Below, piece after piece: positions 52,320-63,393 of a stretch of 64,000 nt of DNA (position 1 is the first letter of the stretch; every line of letters begins with the position of its first letter). Location: contig NZ_CP038438.1 in the NCBI RefSeq assembly GCF_004683905.1, forward strand, positions 1,116,001-1,180,000, given 5' to 3'. This DNA is from Pseudomonas fluorescens. Lineage in GTDB: Bacteria > Pseudomonadota > Gammaproteobacteria > Pseudomonadales > Pseudomonadaceae. A model generated the notes under the pieces. It searched no databases, was not told the DNA's origin, and was given only the letters and a program-made list of their open reading frames with translations. A program made the translations under genes and the position numbers.

Positions 52320-52919
52320 ATGCTGGACGAGCTACTGCATAGGGTAAGCAACCACACACCGCGCACGCTGGAGACCGATAAACGTTTCCCCGAGGCCGCT
52401 GTTCTGGTGCCGATCACCCGCAGTGACGAACCCGAGCTGGTGCTGACCCTGCGCGCCAGCGGCCTCTCGACCCATGGTGGCGAAGTGGCCTTCCCCGGCG
52501 GACGCCGTGACCCGGAAGACCCCGATCTGATTTTTACCGCCCTGCGCGAAGCCGAGGAAGAAATCGGCCTGCCACCGGGGCTGGTCGAGGTCATCGGTCC
52601 GCTCAGCCCGCTGATCTCCCTGCATGGCATCAAGGTTACGCCGTTTGTCGGGGTGATCCCGGACTTCGTCGAATACCAGGCCAACGATGCCGAGATCGCC
52701 GCAGTATTCAACGTGCCGCTGGAGTTCTTCCGCAAAGACCCGCGCGAACACACGCACCGTATCGATTACCAGGGCCGCAGCTGGTACGTGCCGAGTTATC
52801 GTTATGGCGAATTCAAGATCTGGGGTTTGACCGCTATCATGATCGTCGAACTGATCAATCTGCTCTATGACGAACAGATCAGCCTGCATCATCCGCCCAA
52901 AAGCTATATCAACACCTGA
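52320..52919 (+). CDS. CoA pyrophosphatase (NUDIX, NudL type)
   Basis: The 199-residue Nudix hydrolase has the CoA-specific UPF0035 signature before the box ([19 protein letters not shown]) and the box itself ending [13 protein letters not shown]. It cleaves CoA to phosphopantetheine and 3',5'-ADP. The next gene, a gamma-carbonic-anhydrase-like protein, starts 47 bases downstream. Two Nudix genes stand back to back across 146 bases. Confidence 0.9.
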   Translation: MLDELLHRVSNHTPRTLETDKRFPEAAVLVPITRSDEPELVLTLRASGLSTHGGEVAFPGGRRDPEDPDLIFTALREAEEEIGLPPGLVEVIGPLSPLISLHGIKVTPFVGVIPDFVEYQANDAEIAAVFNVPLEFFRKDPREHTHRIDYQGRSWYVPSYRYGEFKIWGLTAIMIVELINLLYDEQISLHHPPKSYINT

Positions 52920-52966
52920 AGCCATCGCTCGAATGGCCCGTCATCGTGAGCCCTGAGGAAAACAAG

Positions 52967-53491
52967 ATGAAATACCGCCTGGGCGACGCCCGCGTCGAAA
53001 CCCATCCACAGAGCTGGGTCGCGCCCAATGCCGTGCTGGTGGGCAAGGTCAGACTGGAAGAGGGCGCCAACGTCTGGTTCAACGCCGTATTGCGCGGCGA
53101 CAACGAACTGATCCTGATCGGCAAGAACAGCAACGTCCAGGACGGCACGGTGATGCACACCGACATGGGCTATCCGCTGACCATCGGCACCGGCGTGACC
53201 ATCGGTCACAACGCCATGCTGCATGGCTGCACCGTCGGCGACTACAGCCTGATCGGCATCAACGCGGTGATCCTCAACGGGGCGAAAATCGGCAAGAACT
53301 GCATCATCGGCGCCAATTCGCTGATCGGCGAAGGCAAGGAGATCCCCGATGGCTCGCTGGTGATGGGCTCGCCGGGCAAGGTCGTGCGTGAGCTGACCGA
53401 GCCGCAGAAGAAGATGCTCGAAGCCAGCGCCGCGCACTATGTGCATAACTCGCAGCGCTATGCGCGTGACCTGGTAGAGCAGGAAGAATGA
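52967..53491 (+). CDS. Gamma-carbonic-anhydrase family protein (YrdA/PaaY-like)
   Basis: The 174-residue protein is a left-handed beta helix of hexapeptide repeats. The three metal histidines are placed as in the family: His64, His81 and His86 ([21 protein letters not shown]). The start is the ATG at 52967 after TGAGGAAAACAAG; a GTG seven codons earlier overlaps that ribosome site. Homologues bind zinc and some have CoA-thioesterase or weak carbonic anhydrase activity. Its end overlaps the DUF1289 gene (ATGA). Confidence 0.9.
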   Translation: MKYRLGDARVETHPQSWVAPNAVLVGKVRLEEGANVWFNAVLRGDNELILIGKNSNVQDGTVMHTDMGYPLTIGTGVTIGHNAMLHGCTVGDYSLIGINAVILNGAKIGKNCIIGANSLIGEGKEIPDGSLVMGSPGKVVRELTEPQKKMLEASAAHYVHNSQRYARDLVEQEE

Positions 53492-53697
53492 GTACGCCTG
53501 AAAGACCCGTTGCCTCGCCGTGCGTGAATATCTGCGCACTGGATGAAGACGATATTTGTACCGGTTGCCAGCGCACGGTCGCGGAGATCACCCGCTGGGG
53601 GCGCATGACCAATGACGAGCGGCGGGTGGTGCTGGGGTTGTGTCATGAGCGGGCGAAGGCCAGTGGGTTGGTGTGGATGATCCCGGCCAAGCGCTGA
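53488..53697 (+). CDS. DUF1289 family small cysteine-rich protein
   Basis: A 69-residue protein with the DUF1289 cysteine set Cys12, Cys16, Cys24, Cys27 ([20 protein letters not shown]) and the following [17 protein letters not shown]. It is probably metal-binding; function unknown. Its start overlaps the previous stop by four bases. A REP pair lies after it. Confidence 0.88.
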   Translation: MSTPERPVASPCVNICALDEDDICTGCQRTVAEITRWGRMTNDERRVVLGLCHERAKASGLVWMIPAKR

Positions 53698-53718
53698 TGG
53701 ATCGGCTGAACAGCTTTT

Positions 53719-53823
53719 GTGGCGAGGGAGCTTGCTCCCGCTGGGCTGCGCAGCAGACCTCGCTTTTGAACATCAAGAGAGGGGCCGCTTCGCGCCCCAG
53801 CGGGAGCAAGCTCCCTCGCCACA
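53719..53823. repeat. REP doublet, TGTGGCGAGGGAGCTTGCTC family
   Basis: Inverted arms with core GAGGGAGCTTGCTCCCGCTGGG on both sides; the spacer contains GCTGCGCAGCAG. Same family at 57364-57458. Lies between the DUF1289 gene and the VUT-like gene. Confidence 0.9.
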
Positions 53824-53923
53824 GATAAGTCGCTTGGCTCGACGGTTGTATACAGTTCACTTGCCGACTTGGCCGAACTCTCCTCCTCAAGTAACCTGTG
53901 CGCCAATCTGACAGGTCGCCCCC

Positions 53924-54391
53924 ATGATTTTCCTCATCGCCTACATCAGCAGCGTCGTGCTGATCAACTTCGCTTTCTCCACCGCGCCACACCTGGACAT
54001 TATCTGGTCGGCCTGGGGCGGGTTGGTGTTCGTGTTGCGCGACATGGTGCAAACCCGTTTCGGCCACGGTGCGCTCGTGGCGATGCTGGCGGCGCTGGTA
54101 CTGTCTTACGTCACTTCTGATCCATCCATCGCCTTGGCCAGCGCCACGGCGTTCGCGGTGTCGGAAATCATCGACTGGCTGGTGTTCAGCGTCACCAAAC
54201 GGCCGCTGCGCGACCGTCTGTGGATCAGCTCGGCGCTGAGCATTCCGCTCGATACCTTCATTTTTTTCGGCATGATCGACCTGATGACGCCACCGGTGAT
54301 CATCACGGCACTGGTCTCGAAGTTTGCCGGCGTCACTGCCGTTTGGCTGATCATGGCCTGGCGCGAGCGCAAACAGGCTGTCGCCAGCTGA
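53924..54391 (+). CDS. VUT family (YhhQ/PreQ0-transporter-like) membrane protein, short form
   Basis: The 155-residue protein is almost entirely hydrophobic with about five membrane segments. FAVSEIIDWLVFS and the RPLRDRLWISSALSIPLDTFIFF stretch match the VUT/queuosine-precursor transporter family (conserved LDTxIF). Full-length YhhQ has about 220 residues, so this is a short variant. Substrate (preQ0, preQ1 or another small molecule) is not decided. No preQ1-riboswitch-like element was recognised upstream. Confidence 0.75.
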   Translation: MIFLIAYISSVVLINFAFSTAPHLDIIWSAWGGLVFVLRDMVQTRFGHGALVAMLAALVLSYVTSDPSIALASATAFAVSEIIDWLVFSVTKRPLRDRLWISSALSIPLDTFIFFGMIDLMTPPVIITALVSKFAGVTAVWLIMAWRERKQAVAS

Positions 54392-54419
54392 GCCAAACCC
54401 TGCGGTTCATGTAAAATGC

Positions 54420-54445
54420 CGCGCTTTCTCCCCATGGAAAGCGCG
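54420..54445 (+). promoter_or_regulatory. Hairpin in the purT leader
   Basis: CGCGCTTTC and GAAAGCGCG are exact inverted 9-mers with an 8-base loop, 45 bases before the purT ATG. No T run follows. TAAAAT at 54412-54417 just upstream may be a -10, in which case the hairpin opens the mRNA and may protect it or bind a regulator. Confidence 0.45.
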
Positions 54446-54490
54446 TCTGGCGTTGCTTTCCTCGATGATCCGCTTCTTTGAGGACCTGAG

Positions 54491-55672
54491 ATGACCCGTA
54501 TCGGAACTCCATTGTCGCCGACCGCGACCCGCGTATTGCTGTGTGGCTGTGGTGAGTTGGGCAAGGAAGTGGTGATCGAGCTGCAACGCCTGGGCGTTGA
54601 AGTGATTGCCGTCGACCGTTACGCCAACGCGCCGGCCATGCAGGTGGCGCACCGCAGCCACGTGATCAACATGCTCGACGGCGCCGCGCTGCGTGCAGTC
54701 ATCGAAGCCGAGAAACCGCACTTCATCGTGCCGGAAATCGAAGCCATCGCCACCGCCACGCTGGTCGAGCTGGAAGCCGAAGGCTTCACCGTGATCCCGA
54801 CCGCCCGCGCCGCGCAACTGACCATGAACCGCGAAGGCATCCGCCGTCTGGCCGCTGAAGAGCTGGACCTGCCAACCTCGCCGTACCATTTTGCCGACAC
54901 CTTCGAGGACTACAGCAAAGCCGTGCAGGATCTGGGTTTCCCGTGCGTGGTCAAGCCAGTCATGAGCTCGTCGGGTAAAGGCCAGAGCCTGCTGCGCAGC
55001 GCCGATGATGTGCTGAAGGCCTGGGATTACGCGCAAGAGGGCGGTCGCGCCGGCAAAGGTCGGGTGATCATCGAAGGCTTCATCGATTTCGACTACGAAA
55101 TCACTCTGCTGACCGTGCGCCACATCGGCGGCACCACGTTCTGCGCACCGGTCGGTCACCGTCAGGAGAAGGGCGACTATCAGGAATCCTGGCAGCCGCA
55201 AGCCATGAGCCCGATTGCCCTGGCTGAGTCCGAGCGCGTGGCCAAAGCCGTGACCGAGGCCTTGGGTGGTCGCGGGCTGTTCGGCGTCGAACTGTTCATC
55301 AAGGGCGATCAGGTGTGGTTCAGCGAAGTTTCGCCGCGCCCGCATGACACCGGTCTGGTGACCCTGATTTCTCAGGATCTGTCGCAGTTCGCCTTGCACG
55401 CGCGCGCCATTCTCGGTCTGCCGGTGCCGCTGATCCGTCAGTTCGGCCCTTCGGCTTCGGCAGTGATTCTGGTGGAAGGGCAGTCGACCCAGACCGCGTT
55501 CGCCAACCTGGGCGCAGCGCTGAGCGAGCCGGATACGGCGTTGCGTCTGTTCGGCAAGCCTGAAGTCAATGGTCAGCGCCGGATGGGCGTGGCGTTGGCG
55601 CGGGATGAGTCGATCGAAGCTGCGCGTGCCAAGGCGACTCGTGCTGCTCAGGCTGTTGTTGTAGAGCTGTAA
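54491..55672 (+). CDS. purT: Formate-dependent phosphoribosylglycinamide formyltransferase
   Basis: PurT makes formyl-GAR from GAR, formate and ATP, bypassing folate in the third purine step. The 393-residue ATP-grasp enzyme shows [20 protein letters not shown], the nucleotide loop [14 protein letters not shown] and the magnesium site [23 protein letters not shown]. It is a single gene with its own leader hairpin. Presence together with purL in the window is not a cluster; the genes are 13 kb apart. Confidence 0.96.
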   Translation: MTRIGTPLSPTATRVLLCGCGELGKEVVIELQRLGVEVIAVDRYANAPAMQVAHRSHVINMLDGAALRAVIEAEKPHFIVPEIEAIATATLVELEAEGFTVIPTARAAQLTMNREGIRRLAAEELDLPTSPYHFADTFEDYSKAVQDLGFPCVVKPVMSSSGKGQSLLRSADDVLKAWDYAQEGGRAGKGRVIIEGFIDFDYEITLLTVRHIGGTTFCAPVGHRQEKGDYQESWQPQAMSPIALAESERVAKAVTEALGGRGLFGVELFIKGDQVWFSEVSPRPHDTGLVTLISQDLSQFALHARAILGLPVPLIRQFGPSASAVILVEGQSTQTAFANLGAALSEPDTALRLFGKPEVNGQRRMGVALARDESIEAARAKATRAAQAVVVEL

Positions 55673-55686
55673 ACCCAGGCGCGGCA

Positions 55687-55775
55687 TTCGCGAGCAAGCT
55701 CGCTCCCACAGGTTCGGCGGTGTTCACAAATTTTGTGTACTGCACGGACACTGTGGGAGCGGGCTTGCTCGCGAA
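55687..55775. repeat. REP doublet (REPIN), family A
   Basis: Inverted CGAGCAAGCTCGCTCCCACA and TGTGGGAGCGGGCTTGCTCG arms between the convergent purT and transporter genes. The spacer reads like that of the copy at 63828 (both end in CACGGACACTGTGGG), suggesting a recent common origin. Confidence 0.9.
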
Positions 55776-55790
55776 GCTTTTGATCTTCCG

Positions 55791-57107
55791 TCAGGCAACC
55801 TGATTCAGATCGTTATTGCGCGTTTCCTTCAGGCACAGCACAGCAATCAGGCTGAGTACCGCTGCCGCCGACACATACCCACCGACATAACTCAAACCAC
55901 CCATTGCCACCAGTTTCTGCGCGAAGAACGGAGCCGCCGAGGCGCCGACGATCCCGCCGAGGTTGTAAGCGGCCGATGCGCCGGTATAGCGCACGTGGGT
56001 CGGAAACAGTTCCGGCAGCAGCGCGCCCATCGGGGCAAACGTCACGCCCATCAGGAACAGCTCGATGCACAGGAACAGCGCCACGCCCCAGGTCGAACCT
56101 TGCGTCAGCAGCGGCTCCATCAGGAATCCGGACAGAATCGCCAGTACACCGCCGACGATCAGCACCGGTTTGCGCCCGTAACGGTCGCTGGCCCAAGCGG
56201 ACAACGGCGTTGCGGCGGCCATGAACAGCACGGCAAAACACAGCAGTCCAAGAAACGTTTCACGGCTATAGCCGAGGGTGGACACGCCGTAGCTCAGGGA
56301 AAACACCGTCGAGATATAAAACAGCGCATAGCACACCACCATGGCCGCTGCGCCAAGCAGGGTTGGCGCCCAGTATTGGCTGAACAGCTCGACCAGCGGC
56401 ACTTTCACCCGTTCCTGACGAGCAATGGCGTTGGCGAATACTGGCGTTTCATGGAGCTTGAGGCGCACGTACAGGCCGACCATCACCAGTGCCGCGCTGA
56501 GCAGAAACGGAATCCGCCAGCCCCAACTGCGGAACTGCTCGTCGTCGAGGGTCATGGCCAGGGTCAGGAACAGGCCATTGGCTGCAAGAAAGCCGATTGA
56601 CGGGCCAAGCTGCGGGAACATGCCGAACCACGCCCGTTTGCCCTTGGGCGCATTCTCCGTGGCCAGCAATGCCGCGCCACCCCATTCGCCACCCAATCCC
56701 AAACCCTGACCGAAACGCAGCACACACAACAAAATCGGTGCCCAGGCGCCAATGCTGGCGTAACCCGGCAGCACGCCGATCAGCGTGGTGCACACGCCCA
56801 TCAGCAAGAGCGAGGCGACCAGTGTCGACTTGCGCCCGATACGGTCACCGAAGTGGCCGAACAAGGCCGAACCCAGCGGTCGGGCGAGGAAGGCGATGCC
56901 GAAGGTGAGAAACGCCGAAAGCATCTGCGCGGTGCCGGACGTCTGCGGAAAGAACACCGGCCCGATCACCAGTGCAGCGGCGGTAGCGTAAACGTAGAAG
57001 TCGTAGAACTCGATGGCGGTGCCGATGAAACTCGCTGTCGCCACGCGGGTGGCGGAGTTGGTCGGCTGGGCAGGCGCGGTGGCGCTGTAAGCGGTACTGG
57101 TCGTCAT
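55791..57107 (-). CDS. MFS transporter, metabolite:H+ symporter (MHS) family
   Basis: The 438-residue protein has about 12 membrane segments. The MHS signature is at the N-terminus (ASFIGTAIEFYDFYVYATAAAL) with the MFS loop FGHFGDRIGRKSTL between helices 2 and 3 and GLGLGGEWGGAALL. Family members import shikimate, proline/betaine, citrate or alpha-ketoglutarate; the substrate here is unknown. The start is the ATG at 57105-57107 with AGGGATCACCGC; seven earlier codons are discarded. No regulator is adjacent. Confidence 0.88.
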   Translation of the reverse strand: MTTSTAYSATAPAQPTNSATRVATASFIGTAIEFYDFYVYATAAALVIGPVFFPQTSGTAQMLSAFLTFGIAFLARPLGSALFGHFGDRIGRKSTLVASLLLMGVCTTLIGVLPGYASIGAWAPILLCVLRFGQGLGLGGEWGGAALLATENAPKGKRAWFGMFPQLGPSIGFLAANGLFLTLAMTLDDEQFRSWGWRIPFLLSAALVMVGLYVRLKLHETPVFANAIARQERVKVPLVELFSQYWAPTLLGAAAMVVCYALFYISTVFSLSYGVSTLGYSRETFLGLLCFAVLFMAAATPLSAWASDRYGRKPVLIVGGVLAILSGFLMEPLLTQGSTWGVALFLCIELFLMGVTFAPMGALLPELFPTHVRYTGASAAYNLGGIVGASAAPFFAQKLVAMGGLSYVGGYVSAAAVLSLIAVLCLKETRNNDLNQVA

Positions 57108-57465
57108 GCGGTGATCCCTGACAGTCATGAGCTCCGTTGGAGCGAATTATTATGGTTGAACACCCAGGGATGTGGGATGAGGCGCGAGCGCTGTTTCGAG
57201 TAGGAACAGTCGTCGGGGTGGTGCGGAAAATTACCGAAACCGTTGGCGTGCGGGGTAAGCACAGGGCTCGGCGGCGCTTGGGTAAGCGGCTCGATTATAG
57301 GAAGGGGGCTAACAATCAAACAAGAGCAAAAGATCGCAGCGGATTGACGTCGATTGATCTTCCTGTGGCGAGGGAGCTTGCTCCCGCTGGGTTGCGAAGC
57401 GACCCCAACACATTTACGGCCGTTGCGCGCCCGAGCGGGAGCAAGCTCCCTCGCCACAAAAGCGC
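57108..57465. other. 358-base region upstream of the MHS gene
   Basis: Contains a REP doublet at 57364-57458 and a truncated copy of the AAAAGATCGCAGC repeat at 57326-57340. The remaining 220 bases hold the transporter promoter on the minus strand, not resolved. No gene supported. Confidence 0.5.
57364..57458. repeat. REP doublet, TGTGGCGAGGGAGCTTGCTC family
   Basis: Inverted arms with core GAGGGAGCTTGCTCCCGC flank a spacer carrying GGTTGCGAAGCGACC. It begins within 10 bases of the CorC-like gene's 3' end. Confidence 0.9.
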
Positions 57466-58698
57466 CTAAACCTTGGCGGGCACCGCGCTCGTATGCCAGA
57501 TCAGCACCTTGCTCACCCGGTTGTCCTCGGTCTCGAGAATCTCCAGCCGATAACGCCCGATCTTCAGACACACCGCGCTGTCCGGAATGGTCTCCAGCGC
57601 TTCGGTCACCAGACCGTTGAGGGTTTTCGGGCCGTCGCTCGGCAAATGCCAGCCCAGGCATTTGTTCAACTCGCGGATCGACGCAGTGCCGTCGATCACC
57701 ATGCGCCCGTCGGGCTGCGGATGGATGTGCGGGTTGTCGAGGCTGTGCTCGCTTTCGAATTCGCCGACGATTTCTTCGAGAATGTCTTCCAGAGTGACGA
57801 TGCCCAGCACTTCGCCGTACTCGTCCACCACCATGCCCAAGCGGCGCTGCTGCTTGTGGAAGTTCAGCAGTTGCAGTTGCAGCGGGGTGCTTTCCGGAAC
57901 GAAGTACGGCTCGTAGCTGGCGGCCAGCAGCGCTTCGCGGGTCAGCTGGCCATCGTTGAGCAGATGGCGGATCTGCCGGGTATTGAGCACCGCTTCGACC
58001 TGGTTGATGTCGCTGTGAAACACCGGCAGGCGCGTGCGTTTGTTATGGCGCAGTTGTTCGATGATCTCCTCGATCGAATCGTCGAGGTTGATGCCGTCGA
58101 CATCGCTGCGTGGCACCAGAATGTCGTTGACCGTGATGTTGTCCAGCGCATGGATGCCTGAGACCGGGTGGGTGCGAGACGGGTGTTCCGGATCGTTATC
58201 AGGGTCGGCAGGTTCTTCGTCTTCACTTTGCTGCACCACCTGGGGTTTGCGCGCGAAGGGGCGCAGCAGCAGACCGCTGATGCGGCTCAGCAGCCAGGCC
58301 AGCGGGTAAAGGATTTTCAGCGGAACGGCCAGCAGGGTATTGCCGAACGACAGTACTGCATCCGGGTAGCGCTGGGCCACGCTGCGCGGAAAGTAATCGG
58401 CAAACACCAGCAATACGGCGCCGGCGACGAGGCAGGCGGCCCACGGGCCGTTCTCCTCGCAAAGGAAGATCGCCAGCAGCGTGGCAATGATTACCGCGAG
58501 GGCGCGGCACAGGGTGTTGCACAGGATCAGACTGTCGAGCGGAAAGCTCAGCTTTGCCAGCGGCTTATCGCTGGCGCGCGAGGCGGTGCGTTGCGCGAGC
58601 AAGTGCTGCTGCGCGATTTCGACGGCGGTAAACAGCCCCGACCATAAAATCAGCAGGACAAATACCGCAAGCATCGGCCCTATGGGCAAACCGTCCAT
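57466..58698 (-). CDS. HlyC/CorC (CNNM/DUF21-CBS) family transporter
   Basis: The 410-residue protein has an N-terminal DUF21 membrane domain (four hydrophobic stretches within 1-150), then a pair of CBS domains (VNDILVPRSDVDGINLDDSIEEI and LRRLGMVVDEYGEVLGIVTLEDILEEIVGE) and a C-terminal CorC-HlyC domain (DGRMVIDGTASIRELNKCLG, LVTEALETIPDSAVCLKIGRYRLEIL). The family is linked to magnesium or cobalt export. It ends close to a REP and follows the CcsA-like gene on the same strand by 12 bases, forming an operon. Confidence 0.9.
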   Translation of the reverse strand: MDGLPIGPMLAVFVLLILWSGLFTAVEIAQQHLLAQRTASRASDKPLAKLSFPLDSLILCNTLCRALAVIIATLLAIFLCEENGPWAACLVAGAVLLVFADYFPRSVAQRYPDAVLSFGNTLLAVPLKILYPLAWLLSRISGLLLRPFARKPQVVQQSEDEEPADPDNDPEHPSRTHPVSGIHALDNITVNDILVPRSDVDGINLDDSIEEIIEQLRHNKRTRLPVFHSDINQVEAVLNTRQIRHLLNDGQLTREALLAASYEPYFVPESTPLQLQLLNFHKQQRRLGMVVDEYGEVLGIVTLEDILEEIVGEFESEHSLDNPHIHPQPDGRMVIDGTASIRELNKCLGWHLPSDGPKTLNGLVTEALETIPDSAVCLKIGRYRLEILETEDNRVSKVLIWHTSAVPAKV

Positions 58699-58710
58699 TT
58701 ATGCCGCCCG

Positions 58711-59523
58711 TCAGATGTGCAGGATGTATTCACGAACCAGTTTGCTGCCGAAATACGCCAACATCAGCAGGCAGAAACCGGCGAGGGTCCAGCGAATCGC
58801 CTTGTGGCCGCGCCAGCCGAGGCGATTGCGGCCCCACAGCAGCACGCTGAACACGATCCAGGCCAGGCACGCCAGCAAGGTCTTGTGCACCAGATGCTGG
58901 GCGAACAGGTTCTCGACGAACAGCCAGCCGGAGATCAGCGACAGCGACAGCAGCGTCCAGCCAGCCCAGAGGAAGCCGAACAACAGGCTTTCCATGGTTT
59001 GCAGCGGCGGGAAGTTCTTGATCAGGCCCGACGGGTGTTTGTGCTTGAGCTGGTGATCCTGCACCAGCAGCAACAAGGCCTGGAACACCGCGATGGTGAA
59101 CATGCCGTAGGCGAGGATCGACAGCAGGATGTGGGCGAGGATGCCCGGTTCTTCGTCGATGATCTGCACCGTGCCGGCCGGGGCGAACTGCGCCAGCAAC
59201 ACCGTGGCCGCGCCGAGCGGGAACAGCAGCACCAGCAGGTTTTCAACCGGGATCCGCGAGCAGGCCAGTAGCGTCAGGGCGATGACAGCCGCGGCGATCA
59301 GGCTGGCGGCGCTGAAGAAGTCCAGGCCCAGGCCGATCGGCGTCAGCAGGTGAGTGAGCAGGCTGGCGCTGTGGGCGAGCACGGCGAGGATGCCGAGCGT
59401 AACCAGCAGGCGCTTGTTCGCCTTGGCGCCGGAGGCCAGGCGGGTGCCCTGATAAAGGGTCGCAGCGGCATAAAGAAGAGCGGCGGCGATGGTAGTCAGC
59501 AAACTGGGTGACAAGGGGAGCAT
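58711..59523 (-). CDS. CcsA/YpjD-like inner-membrane cytochrome c assembly family protein
   Basis: A 270-residue protein with eight or so membrane segments. The family motif region GWTLLSLSLISGWLF (tryptophan-rich, heme-handling in CcsA) and HLVHKTLLACLAWIVF with conserved histidine are present, together with EEPGILAHILLSILAYGMF. Stand-alone Pseudomonas copies next to ffh are annotated as YpjD. Its role in heme handling is inferred. The start is the ATG at 59521-59523 with AGGATTT before it; an extension of 53 codons upstream is not family-like. Divergent from ffh. Confidence 0.87.
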   Translation of the reverse strand: MLPLSPSLLTTIAAALLYAAATLYQGTRLASGAKANKRLLVTLGILAVLAHSASLLTHLLTPIGLGLDFFSAASLIAAAVIALTLLACSRIPVENLLVLLFPLGAATVLLAQFAPAGTVQIIDEEPGILAHILLSILAYGMFTIAVFQALLLLVQDHQLKHKHPSGLIKNFPPLQTMESLLFGFLWAGWTLLSLSLISGWLFVENLFAQHLVHKTLLACLAWIVFSVLLWGRNRLGWRGHKAIRWTLAGFCLLMLAYFGSKLVREYILHI

Positions 59524-59718
59524 AAATCCTGTTAGGCAGGCCCGAAAGGCGCTGAGTTTGGCATAGAACCGCCACACCACGAAAGTGCGAGGTGTCCGCC
59601 CGACGCAGTCTTCGCTATAATCCGCGACCTGCCCACGCCGCAGGCTCGCCGAGCACATGTTGAATCCGGTCTGGGCCGCCATTATCCCGGTCTACACAGG
59701 GCCTGAAAGGATCGCGCA

Positions 59719-61095
<1,377 letters not shown>

Positions 61096-61256
61096 TTCAG
61101 GACACCAAGACTTCGCCGGTCGTCGCACCGGCGCAGACCCTGCAAGGACGCAGGATCAACAGCAAACCCGCACTCGGCGGGAGCTGACTGGCCGTTTTCA
61201 TCGACGGCTCTATATGCAAATCCGCACGGCATGCCATAGGCGCCGGAAAAAGTCAT

Positions 61257-61284
61257 TTGCAAAAGTCCGGATATTCCTTAGAAT
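61257..61284 (+). promoter_or_regulatory. Promoter of the rpsP-rimM-trmD-rplS operon
   Basis: TTGCAA (61257-61262) and TAGAAT (61279-61284) are 16 bases apart, with a GC-rich discriminator after. It would start about 65 bases before the rpsP ATG, so the leader could hold control sites of ribosomal proteins. Confidence 0.6.
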
Positions 61285-61356
61285 ATGCGGCCTTTCGGGC
61301 ACCCATGCCCGCTGTGCATTTAGATTTGCAGCACCGACTACAGGAACGATGTTCAC

Positions 61357-61608
61357 ATGCTAACAATCCGTCTTGCCCTTGGCGGCTCCAAAAAGCGCCC
61401 GTTTTACCACCTGACCGTAACCGACTCGCGTAACCCGCGTGACGGCTCCCACAAAGAACAGGTTGGCTTCTTCAACCCTGTTGCCCGTGGTCAGGAAATC
61501 CGTCTGTCCGTGAACCAAGAGCGCGTAGCCTACTGGCTGAGCGTTGGTGCACAGCCATCTGAGCGTGTTGCTCAGTTGCTGAAGGAATCTGCCAAGGCTG
61601 CAGCCTGA
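61357..61608 (+). CDS. rpsP: 30S ribosomal protein S16
   Basis: The 83-residue S16 begins [20 protein letters not shown] and keeps the [16 protein letters not shown] loop and the [12 protein letters not shown] strand. It assembles early into 30S. First gene of the operon with rimM after 5 bases. An ATG with GGAACGATGTTCAC upstream is a suitable start. Confidence 0.98.
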   Translation: MLTIRLALGGSKKRPFYHLTVTDSRNPRDGSHKEQVGFFNPVARGQEIRLSVNQERVAYWLSVGAQPSERVAQLLKESAKAAA

Positions 61609-61613
61609 GCAGT

Positions 61614-62150
61614 ATGAGCGCGACGCCAGAAAAAGCTGATGACCTGATCGTTGTCGGCAAGATTTTTTCGGTTCACGGCGTTCGCGGCGAGGTGAAGGTC
61701 TTTTCCTTTACCGATCCGATTGAAAACCTGTTGGACTACCGCAACTGGACGCTTCGGCGCGAAGGCGTGGTGAAACAGGTCGAGCTGGTCAGCGGCCGAT
61801 CCACTCAAAAGGATCTGGTTGCCAAGCTCAAAGGCCTCGACGATCGCGATGAAGCCCGTCTTCTGAGCGGTTACGAGATTTGCATCTCACGAAGCCTTTT
61901 GCCCAACCTGACAAGCGACGAGTACTACTGGTACCAGTTGCAGGGTCTGAGCGTCATCAACCAGGACGAGCAATTGTTCGGCAAGGTTGATCACCTGTTG
62001 GAGACCGGCGCGAACGATGTATTGGTGGTCAAGCCCTGCGCGGGCAGCCTGGATGATCGCGAGCGGTTGTTGCCCTATACGGAGCAATGCGTGCTGGCAG
62101 TCGACCTGGATGCAGGCGTGATGCGGGTGGAATGGGACGCGGACTTCTAA
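61614..62150 (+). CDS. rimM: 16S rRNA processing protein RimM
   Basis: RimM helps mature the 30S head by binding S19. The 178-residue protein has the N-terminal RimM barrel (GKIFSVHGVRGEVKVFSFTD) and the PRC-barrel domain with EYYWYQLQGLSVIN and VLVVKPCAGSLDDRERLLPYT. Four bases before trmD. Confidence 0.97.
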   Translation: MSATPEKADDLIVVGKIFSVHGVRGEVKVFSFTDPIENLLDYRNWTLRREGVVKQVELVSGRSTQKDLVAKLKGLDDRDEARLLSGYEICISRSLLPNLTSDEYYWYQLQGLSVINQDEQLFGKVDHLLETGANDVLVVKPCAGSLDDRERLLPYTEQCVLAVDLDAGVMRVEWDADF

Positions 62151-62153
62151 GCA

Positions 62154-62906
62154 ATGGCCAGCCTGCGCGTAGACGTCATTACGCTGTTCCCCGAGATGTT
62201 CTCGGCCATCAGTGAGTACGGCATTACCAGTCGTGCGGTCAAACAGGGGCTGTTGCAGCTGACCTGTTGGAATCCGCGGGATTACACGACGGATCGGCAT
62301 CACACTGTGGACGATCGCCCGTTTGGCGGTGGTCCGGGCATGGTGATGAAGATCAAGCCCCTGGAAGATGCTCTGGTTCAGGCCAAGGCAGCAGCCGGGG
62401 AGGCGGCGAAGGTGATTTACCTGTCCCCCCAAGGCCGTCAACTGACTCAGTCGGCGGTACGCGAGTTGGCAAAATCGGATGCATTGATCCTGATTGCCGG
62501 CCGCTATGAAGGCATTGACGAGCGCTTTATTGAGGCTCATGTCGATGAAGAGTGGTCGATTGGTGACTATGTACTGTCTGGCGGCGAGCTGCCGGCCATG
62601 GTCATGATCGATGCGGTTACACGACTGCTGCCCGGAGCTTTAGGGCATGCGGATTCCGCTGAGGAAGATTCCTTTACGGATGGTCTGCTGGATTGCCCGC
62701 ACTACACCCGACCTGAGGTGTATGCGGATCAGCGTGTTCCCGACGTGTTGCTAAGTGGCAATCACGCGCATATCCGGCGTTGGCGTTTACAGCAGTCCCT
62801 TGGTAGGACCTATGAACGACGCGCCGATCTTCTGGAAAGCCGCTCGCTTTCTGGAGAAGAGAAGAAGCTGCTCGAGGAATACATCCGCGAGCGGGACGAT
62901 AGTTAA
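62154..62906 (+). CDS. trmD: tRNA (guanine-N1)-methyltransferase TrmD
   Basis: TrmD makes m1G37 in tRNAs and prevents frameshifting. The 250-residue SPOUT enzyme has the knot sequences [41 protein letters not shown] and [19 protein letters not shown], and a C-terminal helical domain. The ATG is 3 bases after the rimM stop. Base composition is a little more AT-rich than the neighbours. Confidence 0.97.
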
Positions 62907-62951
62907 CAACGTATCGATGGTAGATCAGTTGATTTACCTTAGGAGCACAGC

Positions 62952-63302
62952 ATGACCAACAAAATCATCCTTGCACTCGAAGCAGAGCAGATGACCAAAG
63001 AAATCCCTACCTTTGCCCCAGGCGACACCATTGTCGTTCAGGTGAAAGTGAAGGAAGGCGATCGTTCCCGTCTGCAAGCGTTCGAAGGCGTTGTCATCGC
63101 CAAGCGTAACCGCGGCGTGAACAGTGCGTTCACCGTTCGTAAAATCTCCAACGGTGTTGGCGTAGAACGTACTTTCCAGACCTACTCCCCGCAGATCGAC
63201 AGCATGGCTGTTAAACGTCGCGGTGACGTACGTAAAGCCAAGCTGTACTACCTGCGCGACCTGTCGGGTAAAGCAGCTCGCATCAAGGAAAAACTGGCTT
63301 AA
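62952..63302 (+). CDS. rplS: 50S ribosomal protein L19
   Basis: The 116-residue L19 lies at the subunit interface. It has [40 protein letters not shown] and ends [20 protein letters not shown]. The start has TTAGGAG 8 bases upstream. A terminator follows within 20 bases, closing the operon. Confidence 0.98.
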
Positions 63303-63320
63303 GTCCAGCTTCCGATGCAG

Positions 63321-63348
63321 AAAAAAGCAGCCTACGGGCTGCTTTTTT
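63321..63348 (+). terminator. Rho-independent terminator of the rpsP-rplS operon
   Basis: AAAAAAGCAGCC and GGCTGCTTTTTT around a TACG tetraloop, with a six-T tail. Strong and symmetrical. Confidence 0.95.
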
Positions 63349-63393
63349 GTTGCCTGCAATTTATCCACAGCATTTTTGTTTCAGGCCAGAACC

